Shown here: positions 31,280 to 40,407 of the stretch, one piece after another
How positions within the stretch are numbered: position 1 is the stretch's first letter
Layout: each line of letters begins with the position of its first letter
Assembly (NCBI GenBank): GCA_964568425.1
Contig: CAZMPO010000005.1
Span: 62,001 to 126,000, forward strand
Direction: 5' to 3'
DNA length: 64,000 bases
From: CAKSQF01 sp964568425
GTDB lineage: Bacteria; Bacillota; Clostridia; Oscillospirales; CAG-272
Program-made: the position numbers and the translations under genes
Notes under the pieces: generated by a model
Told to the model about the DNA's origin: nothing
Seen by the model: the letters and a program-made list of their open reading frames with translations, nothing else
Databases searched by the model: none

Positions 31280-33214
31280 TTGATAGGAAAAGAAATACTT
31301 GGCTATCATGTTGACAGAGAGATCGGCTCGGGTGGCTTCGGCACTGTTTACATGGTTTCAAAGACAAACGCATCCGGAACATATGTCAGGGCACTGAAAC
31401 ATATCGCACTTCCGACCAAGAAGCAGTATGCAAGCGTTCTCAATTCGATGGGCGGCGATTACACGAAAGCCGATAACTATTTCTCGCGTGTTCTAAACGA
31501 TATCGTGAACGAGATACAAATACTCAGCGGATTGTCTGAAAGCGGCAATTCCAATATTGTACGATATTATGAGAACGATATCATCGAAACTCAGTCGCCG
31601 AAGAAATATGACATATTTATTTTGATGGAGTATTTGACGCCCTTTCCCGATTACTGCGAGAAGGTCAGCTTGACCGTTAGAGATGTGATTCGCTTGGGAA
31701 AGGAACTGCTCAACGCGCTGATCTTGTGTCACGGGAAGAAGATCGTGCATCGGGACATCAAAGATGACAATATTTTTGTGTCACCGGACGGAGTGTTCAA
31801 GCTCGGGGACTTTGGCGTGTCGAAATCATTGAAGGACAGATCTCGTGCCGAGTCGGTCAAGGGTACGCCTAACTTTATCGCACCCGAGGTATATCTCGGA
31901 AAAGAAAAATATGACAATACAGTCGACCTTTACTCGTTGGGAATCGTTTTGTACAGATTGCTTAACGGAATGCGCGGACCGTTTTTGCCGAGATATCCCG
32001 CACCGTATACTACCGACGACGAGGAGACAGCGTTTGAGTCAAGAATGCGCGGACAGATCCCGCCGCTTCCCATTTATGCAAATAATCGCTTGGGAGAGGC
32101 TGTCTTAAAGGCGATCTCGCCGAGAGATAGGCGCTTTGATTCGGCAATGGATTTTTTGACAGAGCTTGAGGCAGCGGAAAGATCGCTCACTGAGGACGAG
32201 CTTGGCACCATTGTCAGCGTCGCCGCACCCGATGCGTCCGAGTTCCGGCAAAAGACCGCAAATTTCGGCTCAAACAGTGAGGATTTTTGCGAAACGTTGG
32301 CTGCCGATCCGATCTTTTCAAGTGACGAGACGGTGGCGGCAGACGGGTTCTTTTCGGGTGATGAGGCGGCAGCGAAAGATCTGCGGACGACGAACCGTCC
32401 GCTTGCCAATATGCACTTGTTTGATACATATTCCGAGTCTGCAAACGGTATCGGAGGCAATGATAAAGACGATGTGAAAAAAAGTACCGACGCTCCCGTA
32501 AGCGAGAGTCGGGGCGGGACAAGCACCACGATTGAGTTTGGTCCCGTTGATATGCGAAATGTTGCATACAGAAAAAAAGCAACCAGAGGCAGTTTTAACG
32601 GTTTTGTGTATCTGTTGCCGATCATAATTGCCGCCGCATATGTCTTTTTGTATTTGTTCTTTTTACCGAGATTCGTGTTTGATCGCTCGGTAGGACTGCT
32701 CGAATGGCTGTTCTCAAACCCGGGCAAGATAATTGACGCGTTGAAAGACCCGTCAACATATCTTAATCCGATATACATGATCATCGGATTGAAGCTTTTG
32801 AATTGGCTGTTCACGGTCGGTTTTATCGGTTCGCTCTTCCTGGTTGGGCGTGCGATTCAAAACAAAAAGCCGAAAGCAAGCAAAAAAGCGAGCGTTTTCG
32901 GGAACGAGGCATATTTGACGGCAATGGAACTCTGTGAGAGATTGAAAGTCGTCTCGGGACAAAACGCATCTGTGTCCAAAGCGGCAATGCAACGTGTCTG
33001 CGAGCGACTGAAAAATGAGAGTGAGTTCGGATACGGATCGGAGCAGACGATCCGTTGCGAAAAGGAGATCGCCGACTGCCTTGGGGAGATCGATGTCAAT
33101 GTTGCTGCTCTTTGTGCCGACGCCTCGTCCGAGCAGGCGGCAAAAAACATCGAGATCTTGTGCCAAAGGATCATGGGGAAATTAAAACTCAGAATTGAGT
33201 TGAAGAAAAAATAA
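31280..33214 (+). CDS. Membrane-anchored Ser/Thr protein kinase without PASTA domains
   Basis: A 644-residue Hanks-type kinase. Glycine loop GSGGFGTVY (16-24), catalytic Lys40, HRDIKDDN (157-164), DFG (177-179) and APE (201-203) are intact. A Ser/Thr/Asp-rich linker (about 300-430) contains candidate phospho-acceptor Thr (TSTTIEFGP). Two membrane helices follow at about 435-530, then a cytoplasmic helical tail of about 110 residues. It lacks PASTA repeats, unlike the housekeeping PrkC. TTG at 31280 with AGGAAGGTG upstream is chosen; an earlier TTG at 31253 overlaps the phosphatase gene. Confidence 0.9.
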   Translation: MIGKEILGYHVDREIGSGGFGTVYMVSKTNASGTYVRALKHIALPTKKQYASVLNSMGGDYTKADNYFSRVLNDIVNEIQILSGLSESGNSNIVRYYENDIIETQSPKKYDIFILMEYLTPFPDYCEKVSLTVRDVIRLGKELLNALILCHGKKIVHRDIKDDNIFVSPDGVFKLGDFGVSKSLKDRSRAESVKGTPNFIAPEVYLGKEKYDNTVDLYSLGIVLYRLLNGMRGPFLPRYPAPYTTDDEETAFESRMRGQIPPLPIYANNRLGEAVLKAISPRDRRFDSAMDFLTELEAAERSLTEDELGTIVSVAAPDASEFRQKTANFGSNSEDFCETLAADPIFSSDETVAADGFFSGDEAAAKDLRTTNRPLANMHLFDTYSESANGIGGNDKDDVKKSTDAPVSESRGGTSTTIEFGPVDMRNVAYRKKATRGSFNGFVYLLPIIIAAAYVFLYLFFLPRFVFDRSVGLLEWLFSNPGKIIDALKDPSTYLNPIYMIIGLKLLNWLFTVGFIGSLFLVGRAIQNKKPKASKKASVFGNEAYLTAMELCERLKVVSGQNASVSKAAMQRVCERLKNESEFGYGSEQTIRCEKEIADCLGEIDVNVAALCADASSEQAAKNIEILCQRIMGKLKLRIELKKK

Positions 33215-33230
33215 GATCGGAGGAACGCAA

Positions 33231-33824
33231 ATGGCATATCAAGTCGTTGAACTCGAATGTCCCGGGTGCGGAAAGTCGATAACAACAAGCACCCAAAGGT
33301 GTCCGCAGTGCTACAGAGAGATCGTTATATCTACTTTTAACAGCGTAAGAGGGATGCCGGATCCGGAACTCAGAAAGCAGGCGAACGCTTATCGCAAAGC
33401 GATGGCGTCAAATCCGAACGATAAGATGCTGAATATGTCAACGGCTTTCTGCTTTTTGAAATTAAAGCTTTATGACAATGCGATACCCTGCTTTGAAAAG
33501 GTCATGGAGGAAAATTTTGACAACTCAGAGGCTTATTTCTACGCGGCGATCGCTTTGCTGAAAGGAAAGAGAGCTTTTCTTGCAACACGCTCGACGATCG
33601 ATAAGGCGGAAGAATACCTTCAGGCGGCAATAATGATAGAACCGAAAGGGATCTACTATTATTTTTGGGCATACATACGCTACGACCACCATTTCAGAAA
33701 ATCCTACAGAATGAATCCCGACTATCGACAGCTCTTGCTTGAGGCAAAAAACGCCGGGCTTTCGGAGACCGACGTGTCGGAGCTGTACGGAATACTTTGT
33801 GTTGAACGTCCTTCGGGTCTCTGA
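33231..33824 (+). CDS. Zinc-ribbon and TPR-like protein
   Basis: A 197-residue soluble protein. One N-terminal zinc ribbon (CPGCGKS...CPQC, residues 10-28) is followed by about 150 residues of helical repeats with TPR-like spacing (MSTAFCFLKLKLYDNAIPCF, AYFYAAIALLKGKRAFLA, EYLQAAIMIEP). It looks like an adaptor. It shares the zinc-ribbon theme with the SPFH protein and lies 16 bp after the kinase with GGAGG before the ATG, so it is in the same transcription unit. No enzymatic motif is visible and no close family is recognised. Confidence 0.75.
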   Translation: MAYQVVELECPGCGKSITTSTQRCPQCYREIVISTFNSVRGMPDPELRKQANAYRKAMASNPNDKMLNMSTAFCFLKLKLYDNAIPCFEKVMEENFDNSEAYFYAAIALLKGKRAFLATRSTIDKAEEYLQAAIMIEPKGIYYYFWAYIRYDHHFRKSYRMNPDYRQLLLEAKNAGLSETDVSELYGILCVERPSGL

Positions 33825-33869
33825 TCGACGTATAACAAAAATAAAACAAAAAATATGAGGTGAATCAAA

Positions 33870-34922
33870 ATGGACAAAGAAACAATTTTACGACAATCCA
33901 AGATCTATGCCTACTTCTACGGCAGAGGCAACGCCTTTCAGGAACTGCTGATGGTAATAGGTGCCATGTTTATCGGCTTCGCGCTTGTTGTGAAATCAGC
34001 ATCCGACGACAATGAGTTCGGCTTTTTAGGGGTACTGTTTCTCATAATTGGTGCCATACTTATTATCGGTGGCTTTGTGTGGATCATATACAAGAAGTTC
34101 TCTTTCGACAAAAGAGGCGAGCGCGAGTACGATGCCGAGATTCAGTACAGGATCGAAGAAGCAAAGAGAAAAGGTCTTGAAAAGCTGAACATCATCTCCG
34201 ATCAGATCGAGAGAGTCGAGCCTGTCGTTCTTAACGGTGTTGCGCATAACGACAATGTCGCGATAAACCTTGCGATGGGATTTTTTGCAAAGATTGCAAA
34301 CAAAATAAGATATTGGAACGCCCGTCACAGTCTCACGGTAGCAACAGCAATTTTTGCCGGTATTATATTAACATTCGCGTTCGCCGTAGCAGACAAAACC
34401 GCTCTGCTGGTTATTCTTATCATAGCAGCAATTGCCGGTGCGGGAGCATTGGGCTATGTGACCTACACGAAACGCGAGAAGGAAGAATATGTTGACCCTC
34501 AGACCATCGAAAATCTGAGACAGCTCCCCCCTGCTTTCCTTATGAAGCTCGGAAGCGATGATGCTATTCGTTTCTCTCTCCCCGCTATCACGGTCTACAT
34601 GTTCGGCGACGATCAGCTGTACATGTATTATCAGTATATCGACATCGTGACCGGACAGATCTTCTGCGAGGGCGTTCACGAGTACTTCTACGAGGACATC
34701 GTCGGCGTTATCTCCGAGCAGAAGGTCGAAAAGATGCTGAGCCGCAGCGGATGGCTGAAGAAGAAGGTCAAGATCGTTGACTACCTTAAGGAAACGATCA
34801 GCGTCGTTTCGAGCGGTTGCACACACAATGAGTCCTATGTGGTACCCATGGGTGGCTCGTTGCTCGACACCAAGTTTGTCGGAATGCGCAATCTTATAAG
34901 ACAGAAGAAAGCCGAGAAATAA
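33870..34922 (+). CDS. Four-helix membrane protein of unknown function
   Basis: A 350-residue protein with two helix pairs: about 25-45 and 50-72 near the N-terminus, and about 150-170 and 175-197 in the middle. They are separated by a charged cytoplasmic segment (EYDAEIQYRIEEAKRKGLEK). The C-terminal 150 residues form a soluble domain (ITVYMFGDDQLYMYYQYIDI region; ISEQKVEKMLSRSGW). No known domain is recognised. AGGTGAATC precedes the ATG, 45 bp after the zinc-ribbon gene. A terminator follows, so the TIR-FHA gene may be partly uncoupled. Confidence 0.7.
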   Translation: MDKETILRQSKIYAYFYGRGNAFQELLMVIGAMFIGFALVVKSASDDNEFGFLGVLFLIIGAILIIGGFVWIIYKKFSFDKRGEREYDAEIQYRIEEAKRKGLEKLNIISDQIERVEPVVLNGVAHNDNVAINLAMGFFAKIANKIRYWNARHSLTVATAIFAGIILTFAFAVADKTALLVILIIAAIAGAGALGYVTYTKREKEEYVDPQTIENLRQLPPAFLMKLGSDDAIRFSLPAITVYMFGDDQLYMYYQYIDIVTGQIFCEGVHEYFYEDIVGVISEQKVEKMLSRSGWLKKKVKIVDYLKETISVVSSGCTHNESYVVPMGGSLLDTKFVGMRNLIRQKKAEK

Positions 34923-34999
34923 ACAGAGGCAATAAACAACAAGGTTTCGCGAGATGATTTTGTGATCGCGATAACCGAATTTTACGGATAAAGATCCGG

Positions 35000-35036
35000 G
35001 TGGGGGCATTGCATGTGTGTGCCCCCACTTATTTTA
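35000..35036 (+). terminator. Terminator between the membrane protein and TIR-FHA genes
   Basis: Stem GTGGGGGCA/TGCCCCCAC (35000-35008 with 35020-35028) followed by TTATTTT. An inverted repeat CATGTCC/GGACATG (35068-35089) lies between it and the next start. Confidence 0.8.
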
Positions 35037-35154
35037 ACGAGAAGTTCGTGTCGTACAAAAGATCCGACATGTCCGTCGTCAAGGACATGCCGAATGATGG
35101 GATCAACTTTTGGCGACGATCAGAAAGTTAAGAATATAAGCAAGGTGGTAGAAT

Positions 35155-36081
35155 ATGAAGCTGTGTTCGGTAAAACCATATAAAGGGCAGGAAAATTACA
35201 TATTTATCAGTTATTGCCATAGAGATCGGGCGTATGTTTTCCCTATAATTGAACAGATGGCAAGGGACGGATACCGTATTTGGTTTGATGACGGAATCAC
35301 TCCCGGACTTGAGTGGCCCGAGGTCGTCGGGAAGTATCTTAAAGACTCGACTGTTTGCCTTGCTTTTATTACGGCAAATTCGTTAAACTCTGATGACTGT
35401 CGGAGAGAGATCAATTACGCTCTCCGCAAGAAAAAATGCCTCGTGTCGATCGCCTTGGAAGAGGCCGAAATGTCACCGGGCATGGAAATGCAGTTGACCT
35501 CGGTGCAATCTGTTTTGAAATATGTTTTTTCGAAGGATGAAGACTTTTTTGCGCGCCTTTATGAGACTGAGGAGCTTGAAAAATGCAAGGGTGCGCCCGA
35601 TGATTCGATAGAGGTCTCATCCCCTGAGGATTACGAGGATGATAAAAATTGCTTTGTCGGCATCAGGCAAAATTTTAACAGCGGACGATCGGATTGGTTT
35701 CGCAAGCAAATAAATTCGGCAGATGCGGATATCAAAAGATCGACGGAGGAAAACGCGAAAGTACAGGTGCCGATCGGCTGGTCACATTTTCTTGAACGCG
35801 AGAAAACAGGCGAATTAATAAAAATTACGAAGTCTCCCTTCAAGGTCGGCAGATCGACCGTGACCGATGATTATGTCATTACCGACAATCAGCTTATAAG
35901 TCGAAGCCACGCTATGTTGATGATAAGAGACGACATATGCCGTATTACGGATAATCGCTCAAAGAACAAAACCTTCGTCAACGGAAAAGCCATTGTTCCC
36001 GGCGTGGAGCTGACCCTCTCCGATGGCGATAATGTCAAGCTGTACAACGAGAATTTTGTTTACATGAAACGCAAAAAATAA
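35155..36081 (+). CDS. TIR-FHA fusion protein
   Basis: A 308-residue cytoplasmic protein. The TIR domain spans about 12-130 (ENYIFISYCHRDRA, GYRIWFDDGITPG, SDDCRREINYAL), with E85 in the position of the catalytic Glu of NAD-cleaving TIRs. A linker (about 140-215) leads to an FHA domain (about 220-305) with the phosphothreonine-binding residues GR (232-233), SRSH (249-252), and NKTFVNG (271-277). FHA would dock on a phospho-Thr, made by the kinase of this cassette, and the TIR would act as enzyme or scaffold. AGGTGG precedes the ATG. Whether the TIR is an active NADase cannot be told from sequence alone. Confidence 0.9.
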   Translation: MKLCSVKPYKGQENYIFISYCHRDRAYVFPIIEQMARDGYRIWFDDGITPGLEWPEVVGKYLKDSTVCLAFITANSLNSDDCRREINYALRKKKCLVSIALEEAEMSPGMEMQLTSVQSVLKYVFSKDEDFFARLYETEELEKCKGAPDDSIEVSSPEDYEDDKNCFVGIRQNFNSGRSDWFRKQINSADADIKRSTEENAKVQVPIGWSHFLEREKTGELIKITKSPFKVGRSTVTDDYVITDNQLISRSHAMLMIRDDICRITDNRSKNKTFVNGKAIVPGVELTLSDGDNVKLYNENFVYMKRKK

Positions 36082-36192
36082 ATCGCCCCTTTTTGGCGTG
36101 GATGAGAGATCGATCGTTTGACCCGAGCAAAGATCTGTCACGGTAGATCATGTACATTTCCATTTTTTGGAGAAATTTCCAAAAGTTATTCA

Positions 36193-36221
36193 TTGTAATT
36201 TTTGTCAAGATGTTGTATAAT
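36193..36221 (+). promoter_or_regulatory. Promoter of secreted paralogue A
   Basis: TTGTAA (36193-36198), 17-bp spacer, TATAAT (36216-36221), 69 bp before the start codon. Confidence 0.8.
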
Positions 36222-36289
36222 ACAAGATAGATATTTATCGAAACGATCCTCTGTCAGAGGCGAATAACAAAGAGGAGTTATCAACCCCC

Positions 36290-38938
36290 ATGAATCAGGT
36301 TAATTTCAGAACACACATCAAAAGAGCCGTATCGGTTGTGCTGGCGGCGGTGACGGTTGCGGCGACTGCTGTTCTTCCGGCTGTTGCGGTCAGCAACGAT
36401 CGAACGGGAGAGCACAATTTTTCGGATCCCAATGTCGACATCCGTCCTGCATATGGGTTGTATAAATACGATTACAACAATGAGTTTGCAGACGACAGAA
36501 GCACCAATCCGTGGGACAGAACAAATTACAACCCTCTCTATGTCTTCAGTGACATTGCTGATGGAACAGATAAAGACTATAATCATTGGTGCAAAAGTGA
36601 GCCGGTGGTCGATGAATGGCGTGTAAAGCGCAATTATTTTGCGGTCTCATACACCATGACGTTGAAACCCGAATATAATCAATGCCAGCACGCACACAAC
36701 GGTTGTTGCGGACTTGTTCTCGGCGGAGACGAGAACAACGGATGTGTATACATTCCTCATGATATTAATAGCTATAAAACAAATCAGGATAATGTTGGTC
36801 CGCAAAAGATCGGGTTTAATAGCGGAGACAAGCCTCTCGCGTTCGGTCCTTGGTGGTGGTCTAACGGTAAGGCTCAAAACGCTTTTGGAACAGAAACAGG
36901 AACTGCTCAATTGTCTTGCAACGTTTCTTCCTATGTCGGTCAGTCGGTGACGATCATGCTGGTTGGCTCGTACATGAACGAGAAGGACTACACGAGCGGC
37001 AAGACGCTTCGTCTCAAGGCTTATCTCAACGGCACACCGATCGCACTTTGGGGCGGTGCTTACGAGTTTGTTTACAAAGAGCCCTCGAACGATCGCAAAT
37101 TTGACGGCAAGCTCGGATATGCGACCAAGCTTTGCTCTACCGATGCGGTCGGCAAGTTCACACAGTCGGACTCGCCGCTCGATTGCACGGCATTTAACGA
37201 TTTCGACGGCGTTGTCGATGCATCGCAGCCGATAAACTCTGCGTACACTCACTATGCGAACGCAAAGCAGTGGAAGGTCACGCTGAGACACTTCGCGATC
37301 TCCTACACATTTGATTTGAAGGATTACACCGGCTATGTTGACGGTGACAACGGCTGTCTCGGACTTATCGTCGGCGGTTCTGCCGAGAATGATGACACAT
37401 ACGGCTGTATGGTGCTCAATTACTCGACAAGCGGTGCGACACGAACGACCGACGGAAACATCAAGTTCGGTCCGTGGTGGAACAGCAGTCAACTCGGCTC
37501 AAACCCCTGTCCGACGGTCAACGCGGGAAGTTATTACGAAGACGGCGTATACAAGAATAAGACGATCGAGATGATGATCGTCGGCGATGTCTCCTATGAC
37601 AGCAAGAACACGGTCAAGCTGCGCGCTTACATAAACGGACAGCGCGTTGACACGGTCTGGGGCGGATCTGACGAGGCGGTCGGAACAGGATTCAACGGCT
37701 ATGTCGGCTGGATGACCAAGCTTCGCGGCGTCAATGCGACCGTTCGCTTCAAGCAGTGGCAGGACGACGAGTTCCCTGCCGATCAGTCATCGCTTTGGTA
37801 CAAGGATCGCGGACCCGTCAACGGTTACTGGGACAGAACGGTCACAAATGAGACCACCTCGTGGGGTGCAACTCCCGAGGGTGAGGAGGACGGCTCGTAC
37901 GAGCTTGTCGATCTGACCGCACTTCCTTACTATTATGATACGACAACACCGAGCATGTATCAGCTCGGACAGAACGAACTCGGCAGAGAGTTCGAGTTGT
38001 CGGTAACCCTTAACAACAAAGGACGCACGCAGGGCATATATTTCTCCTGCGATGTTCCAAAAGACGGTGAATTTACCGCTGACACCGATGCTTGGACGAA
38101 TAAATACTATCTGCTTGAGCTTAGCGGCAACTATCTCGTCCTTTACAATAATGTCGGCGACGGACTTGCACGCATCTGGGTTTGCCAGGCGAAAGTCGAC
38201 AACTCGATCAATTCGTCGGGCGAGCTCAGAGTCAAACTTGTCTTTGACGGGAGCAAAACGCAGAACTTGAATGTCTATGTCGGCAATCCCGACGATCTCG
38301 GCGAGTCGCTCGATCCCGAGAAATCGGGCGGATGGTGTGCAATGCAGAATATTGCGACCGAAACACCCGAAACGAAAGAATCCGGTCATGCATTCGGACT
38401 TTATTGTGCGAACGGCAAATCGGAGATGGGCAAGCGCGGCAGTACATTCAAGGCACTCAGAATTTCCTACGGACTTGCAAAGCCGAACGACAATCACGCG
38501 ACCCATCCGGGACTTCAGGGTTATGCACAGACCAGAAGAAGCGGCGACAACGGCAAATACGACCTGCGCGTTCTGATAGAGGGAACATACGCCGGACTTA
38601 ACGGCGGTACGGGTCAGAATGCAAAGATAATCGTCAAGTTTACGAAATCGTCTGATGCGAGCGCACAAGCCGTTACCATCGCGGGCGATGCTCAGAACAA
38701 CGCTTACAGAGAGATGAGCTTCTACGACGCCGAGTATTTCTTCCACGCGGCGGACGATTGCGGCATTCTTGCTCTTGTCGTGAAGGGAATACCGACCGAT
38801 TACGATAATTATGTGGTCTATTTCCAGTTTGTCGATACGAGCGACAATCCGGTCGGCAGCCTGATCAGGATCGGCGAAAGCCGGTACTCTGCGGAAACCA
38901 GCGAAAACTACTCCACAGGTTCGGCTGCACCTAACTAA
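36290..38938 (+). CDS. Large secreted protein, paralogue A of a three-member family
   Basis: An 882-residue exported protein; signal peptide about 1-34 (IKRAVSVVLAAVTVAATAVL then AVA). Two similar beta-rich modules follow (about 95-300 and 320-510), each with FAxSYT, GLxxGG, FGPWW, a VGSY/VGDV strand, LRAYxNG and WGG. A third module starts at GYWDRTVTN (about 530), and a C-terminal module (about 735-870) carries GKYDLRVLIEG and MSFYDAEYFFHA. The modules resemble concanavalin-like carbohydrate-binding folds, but this is inference. No sortase, SLH or dockerin signal is seen. GAGGAG precedes the ATG. Confidence 0.8.
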   Translation: MNQVNFRTHIKRAVSVVLAAVTVAATAVLPAVAVSNDRTGEHNFSDPNVDIRPAYGLYKYDYNNEFADDRSTNPWDRTNYNPLYVFSDIADGTDKDYNHWCKSEPVVDEWRVKRNYFAVSYTMTLKPEYNQCQHAHNGCCGLVLGGDENNGCVYIPHDINSYKTNQDNVGPQKIGFNSGDKPLAFGPWWWSNGKAQNAFGTETGTAQLSCNVSSYVGQSVTIMLVGSYMNEKDYTSGKTLRLKAYLNGTPIALWGGAYEFVYKEPSNDRKFDGKLGYATKLCSTDAVGKFTQSDSPLDCTAFNDFDGVVDASQPINSAYTHYANAKQWKVTLRHFAISYTFDLKDYTGYVDGDNGCLGLIVGGSAENDDTYGCMVLNYSTSGATRTTDGNIKFGPWWNSSQLGSNPCPTVNAGSYYEDGVYKNKTIEMMIVGDVSYDSKNTVKLRAYINGQRVDTVWGGSDEAVGTGFNGYVGWMTKLRGVNATVRFKQWQDDEFPADQSSLWYKDRGPVNGYWDRTVTNETTSWGATPEGEEDGSYELVDLTALPYYYDTTTPSMYQLGQNELGREFELSVTLNNKGRTQGIYFSCDVPKDGEFTADTDAWTNKYYLLELSGNYLVLYNNVGDGLARIWVCQAKVDNSINSSGELRVKLVFDGSKTQNLNVYVGNPDDLGESLDPEKSGGWCAMQNIATETPETKESGHAFGLYCANGKSEMGKRGSTFKALRISYGLAKPNDNHATHPGLQGYAQTRRSGDNGKYDLRVLIEGTYAGLNGGTGQNAKIIVKFTKSSDASAQAVTIAGDAQNNAYREMSFYDAEYFFHAADDCGILALVVKGIPTDYDNYVVYFQFVDTSDNPVGSLIRIGESRYSAETSENYSTGSAAPN

Positions 38939-38944
38939 TAAACA

Positions 38945-38979
38945 AATTCGCCCCAAACACAGTGTGTTTGGGGCGAATT
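38945..38979 (+). terminator. Terminator after secreted paralogue A
   Basis: A 17-bp perfect palindromic arm pair (38945-38961 with 38963-38979, core TTCGCCCCAAACACA). The U-tract is short (GTTT) and runs into a repeat element. Confidence 0.8.
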
Positions 38980-38984
38980 CGTTT

Positions 38985-39051
38985 AGGTAAGAGGTAAGAG
39001 GGAAGAGGTAAGAAGTGAGGAACATTTTCGCCCTTTGGGGCGAAAATGGAG
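38985..39051. repeat. AGGTAAG heptamer array with ATTTTCGCCC hairpin
   Basis: Heptamers at 38985-39016 and the hairpin at 39023-39048 (loop TTTG), nearly identical to the copy at 18540-18606. Confidence 0.85.
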
Positions 39052-39152
39052 CTTGTTTATAATAATGTATCGAAGATATTGTGAAGAAGGGGCGAAACAC
39101 GGGTCGCTCCCTGCCTCCCGTCTCCTTTTTTGTAAAAAAACACACAAGGGTA

Positions 39153-39181
39153 TTGACAAAGGTGCATCGGTGTGATATAAT
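39153..39181 (+). promoter_or_regulatory. Promoter of the Thr-rich lipoprotein gene
   Basis: TTGACA (39153-39158), 17 bp, TATAAT (39176-39181): a full consensus promoter 39 bp before the start. Confidence 0.88.
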
Positions 39182-39220
39182 TGGTGTATCGAAACAACAA
39201 TATCGAAAGGAAGATCTGCA

Positions 39221-40168
39221 ATGAAAAAAATACTGTCCGCCGCGCTTGCGGTGCTTATGATACTCACCTTTGCCGCTTGCGACGGCGATGACAATTCGAC
39301 GACCGAGGCGAAAAAGACAGACGCTCCGACCGTCACCACCACTTTTGCTCCCGAGACAACGACCAAGGATCCCGACACGACGACCAAGGATCCCGACACG
39401 ACGACCGTCGTCCCCGATGTGACGACAAACACTCCTGCTGCGACGACAGGTGACACTTCTCCCGAGACGATAGACCCCGAAGAAGTTCTTTCGTCCGCGA
39501 GCAAAAAAGCGAATGACTACCAAAGCTTTGTGATGACAACGACCTCCAAAACGATCATTGAAATAAACGGCGAGAAGACCGAGTCGGTCGAGAGTTCGGT
39601 TCTGACCTTCAAAAAGATTTTGGAACACGACGGGGCTTTCGTGGCTAAGATGGTCACCACTTACGAGGGTGAGGAGGACAGCGAGGCTGTCGAGGGCAAG
39701 TTCTATTACGAGGGCGGCATGCTCTACAGCGATTTTGCGGACATGAAGCTCTACTACGAGATTGAGAGCGATGATTTTCTCGAACTTGCGGGACTTCAAG
39801 TTGACCCTATCGATTATACAGAGCTTTTCTCCACACTTACGGCGACCGAGAGAGACGACTGTTCCACTGTCGTAAGTGCCACTGACTTTACCGAAAAGGG
39901 CAAGGAATACATAGCATCCATCATCGGCGATCTCAGCGAATGGGGCGATGTGAACATCACCTATCCCGAGTTTTCGATTGATGTGATCTTGGATAAATCC
40001 GACGATTTGTCCGCAGTCTCCATGAGGCTCACCGTCGAGGTGACTGTCGAGGGCGAGACCGTCCGCATGACGCTCCACTCCGACAGCGTGTACTCGGACA
40101 TCAACAATATTGCCTCGATCGATTTCCCCTCCTTCGACGATTTCGAGCTCCTCGAAGATATGGAATAA
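39221..40168 (+). CDS. Thr-rich lipoprotein of unknown function
   Basis: A 315-residue lipoprotein: signal peptide MKKILSAALAVLMILTFAAC with the lipidated Cys at 20, then a Thr/Asp/Pro-rich linker (about 25-85) containing TTKDPDT twice from a 21-bp direct DNA repeat. The rest (about 90-315) is a single beta-rich domain with strands alternating SFVMTTTSKTIIEINGEK and FYYEGGMLYSDFADMKLYYE in parts, the look of DUF6612/LppX-like lipid- or ligand-binding lipoproteins. GAAAGGAAG precedes the ATG. It has its own promoter and terminator. Confidence 0.78.
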   Translation: MKKILSAALAVLMILTFAACDGDDNSTTEAKKTDAPTVTTTFAPETTTKDPDTTTKDPDTTTVVPDVTTNTPAATTGDTSPETIDPEEVLSSASKKANDYQSFVMTTTSKTIIEINGEKTESVESSVLTFKKILEHDGAFVAKMVTTYEGEEDSEAVEGKFYYEGGMLYSDFADMKLYYEIESDDFLELAGLQVDPIDYTELFSTLTATERDDCSTVVSATDFTEKGKEYIASIIGDLSEWGDVNITYPEFSIDVILDKSDDLSAVSMRLTVEVTVEGETVRMTLHSDSVYSDINNIASIDFPSFDDFELLEDME

Positions 40169-40210
40169 AAAATATTTCCCAAACACTTGTGCGTTTGGGA
40201 AATATTTTTT
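40167..40210 (+). terminator. Terminator of the Thr-rich lipoprotein gene
   Basis: Perfect 18-bp arms (40167-40184 with 40193-40210), core TTTCCCAAAC/GTTTGGGAAA, with A-rich start and T-rich end, so it can act in both directions. It overlaps the stop codon. Confidence 0.9.
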
Positions 40211-40344
40211 GAGGTAAGAAGTAATAGCGAAGAAGTAAGAAGTGAGGAACATTTTCACCCTGCGGGCGAAAATGGATCTTTATTTGTAATAGTATGTACA
40301 TACCTGCTCGCCAATTTCTCATTTCTAATTTCTAATTCCTAATT
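40211..40344. repeat. AGGTAAG-type element followed by reverse AATTAGG heptamers
   Basis: 40211-40245 AGGTAAG-type heptamers; 40250-40274 hairpin ATTTTCACCC/GGGCGAAAAT with one mismatch; 40311-40344 reverse heptamers (TTCTAAT, TCCTAAT). Confidence 0.82.
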
Positions 40345-40407
40345 CTGTTAACCCCTTTTTCCTTTGCGGCATATTATGAACTAAAACATACCCAAAGGAG
40401 CTAACAT

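Noticed and set aside
31280..33214. Housekeeping PrkC kinase of the cell-wall regulon
   Set aside because: No PASTA repeats, no extracellular domain, and no neighbours such as rsgA, rpe or rlmN; it belongs to an accessory cassette.
37787..40258. 823-codon open frame opposite secreted paralogue A and the lipoprotein
   Set aside because: It spans two good genes, two terminators and repeat DNA; the protein has no coherent domain and the frame is open only through GC-rich codon bias.
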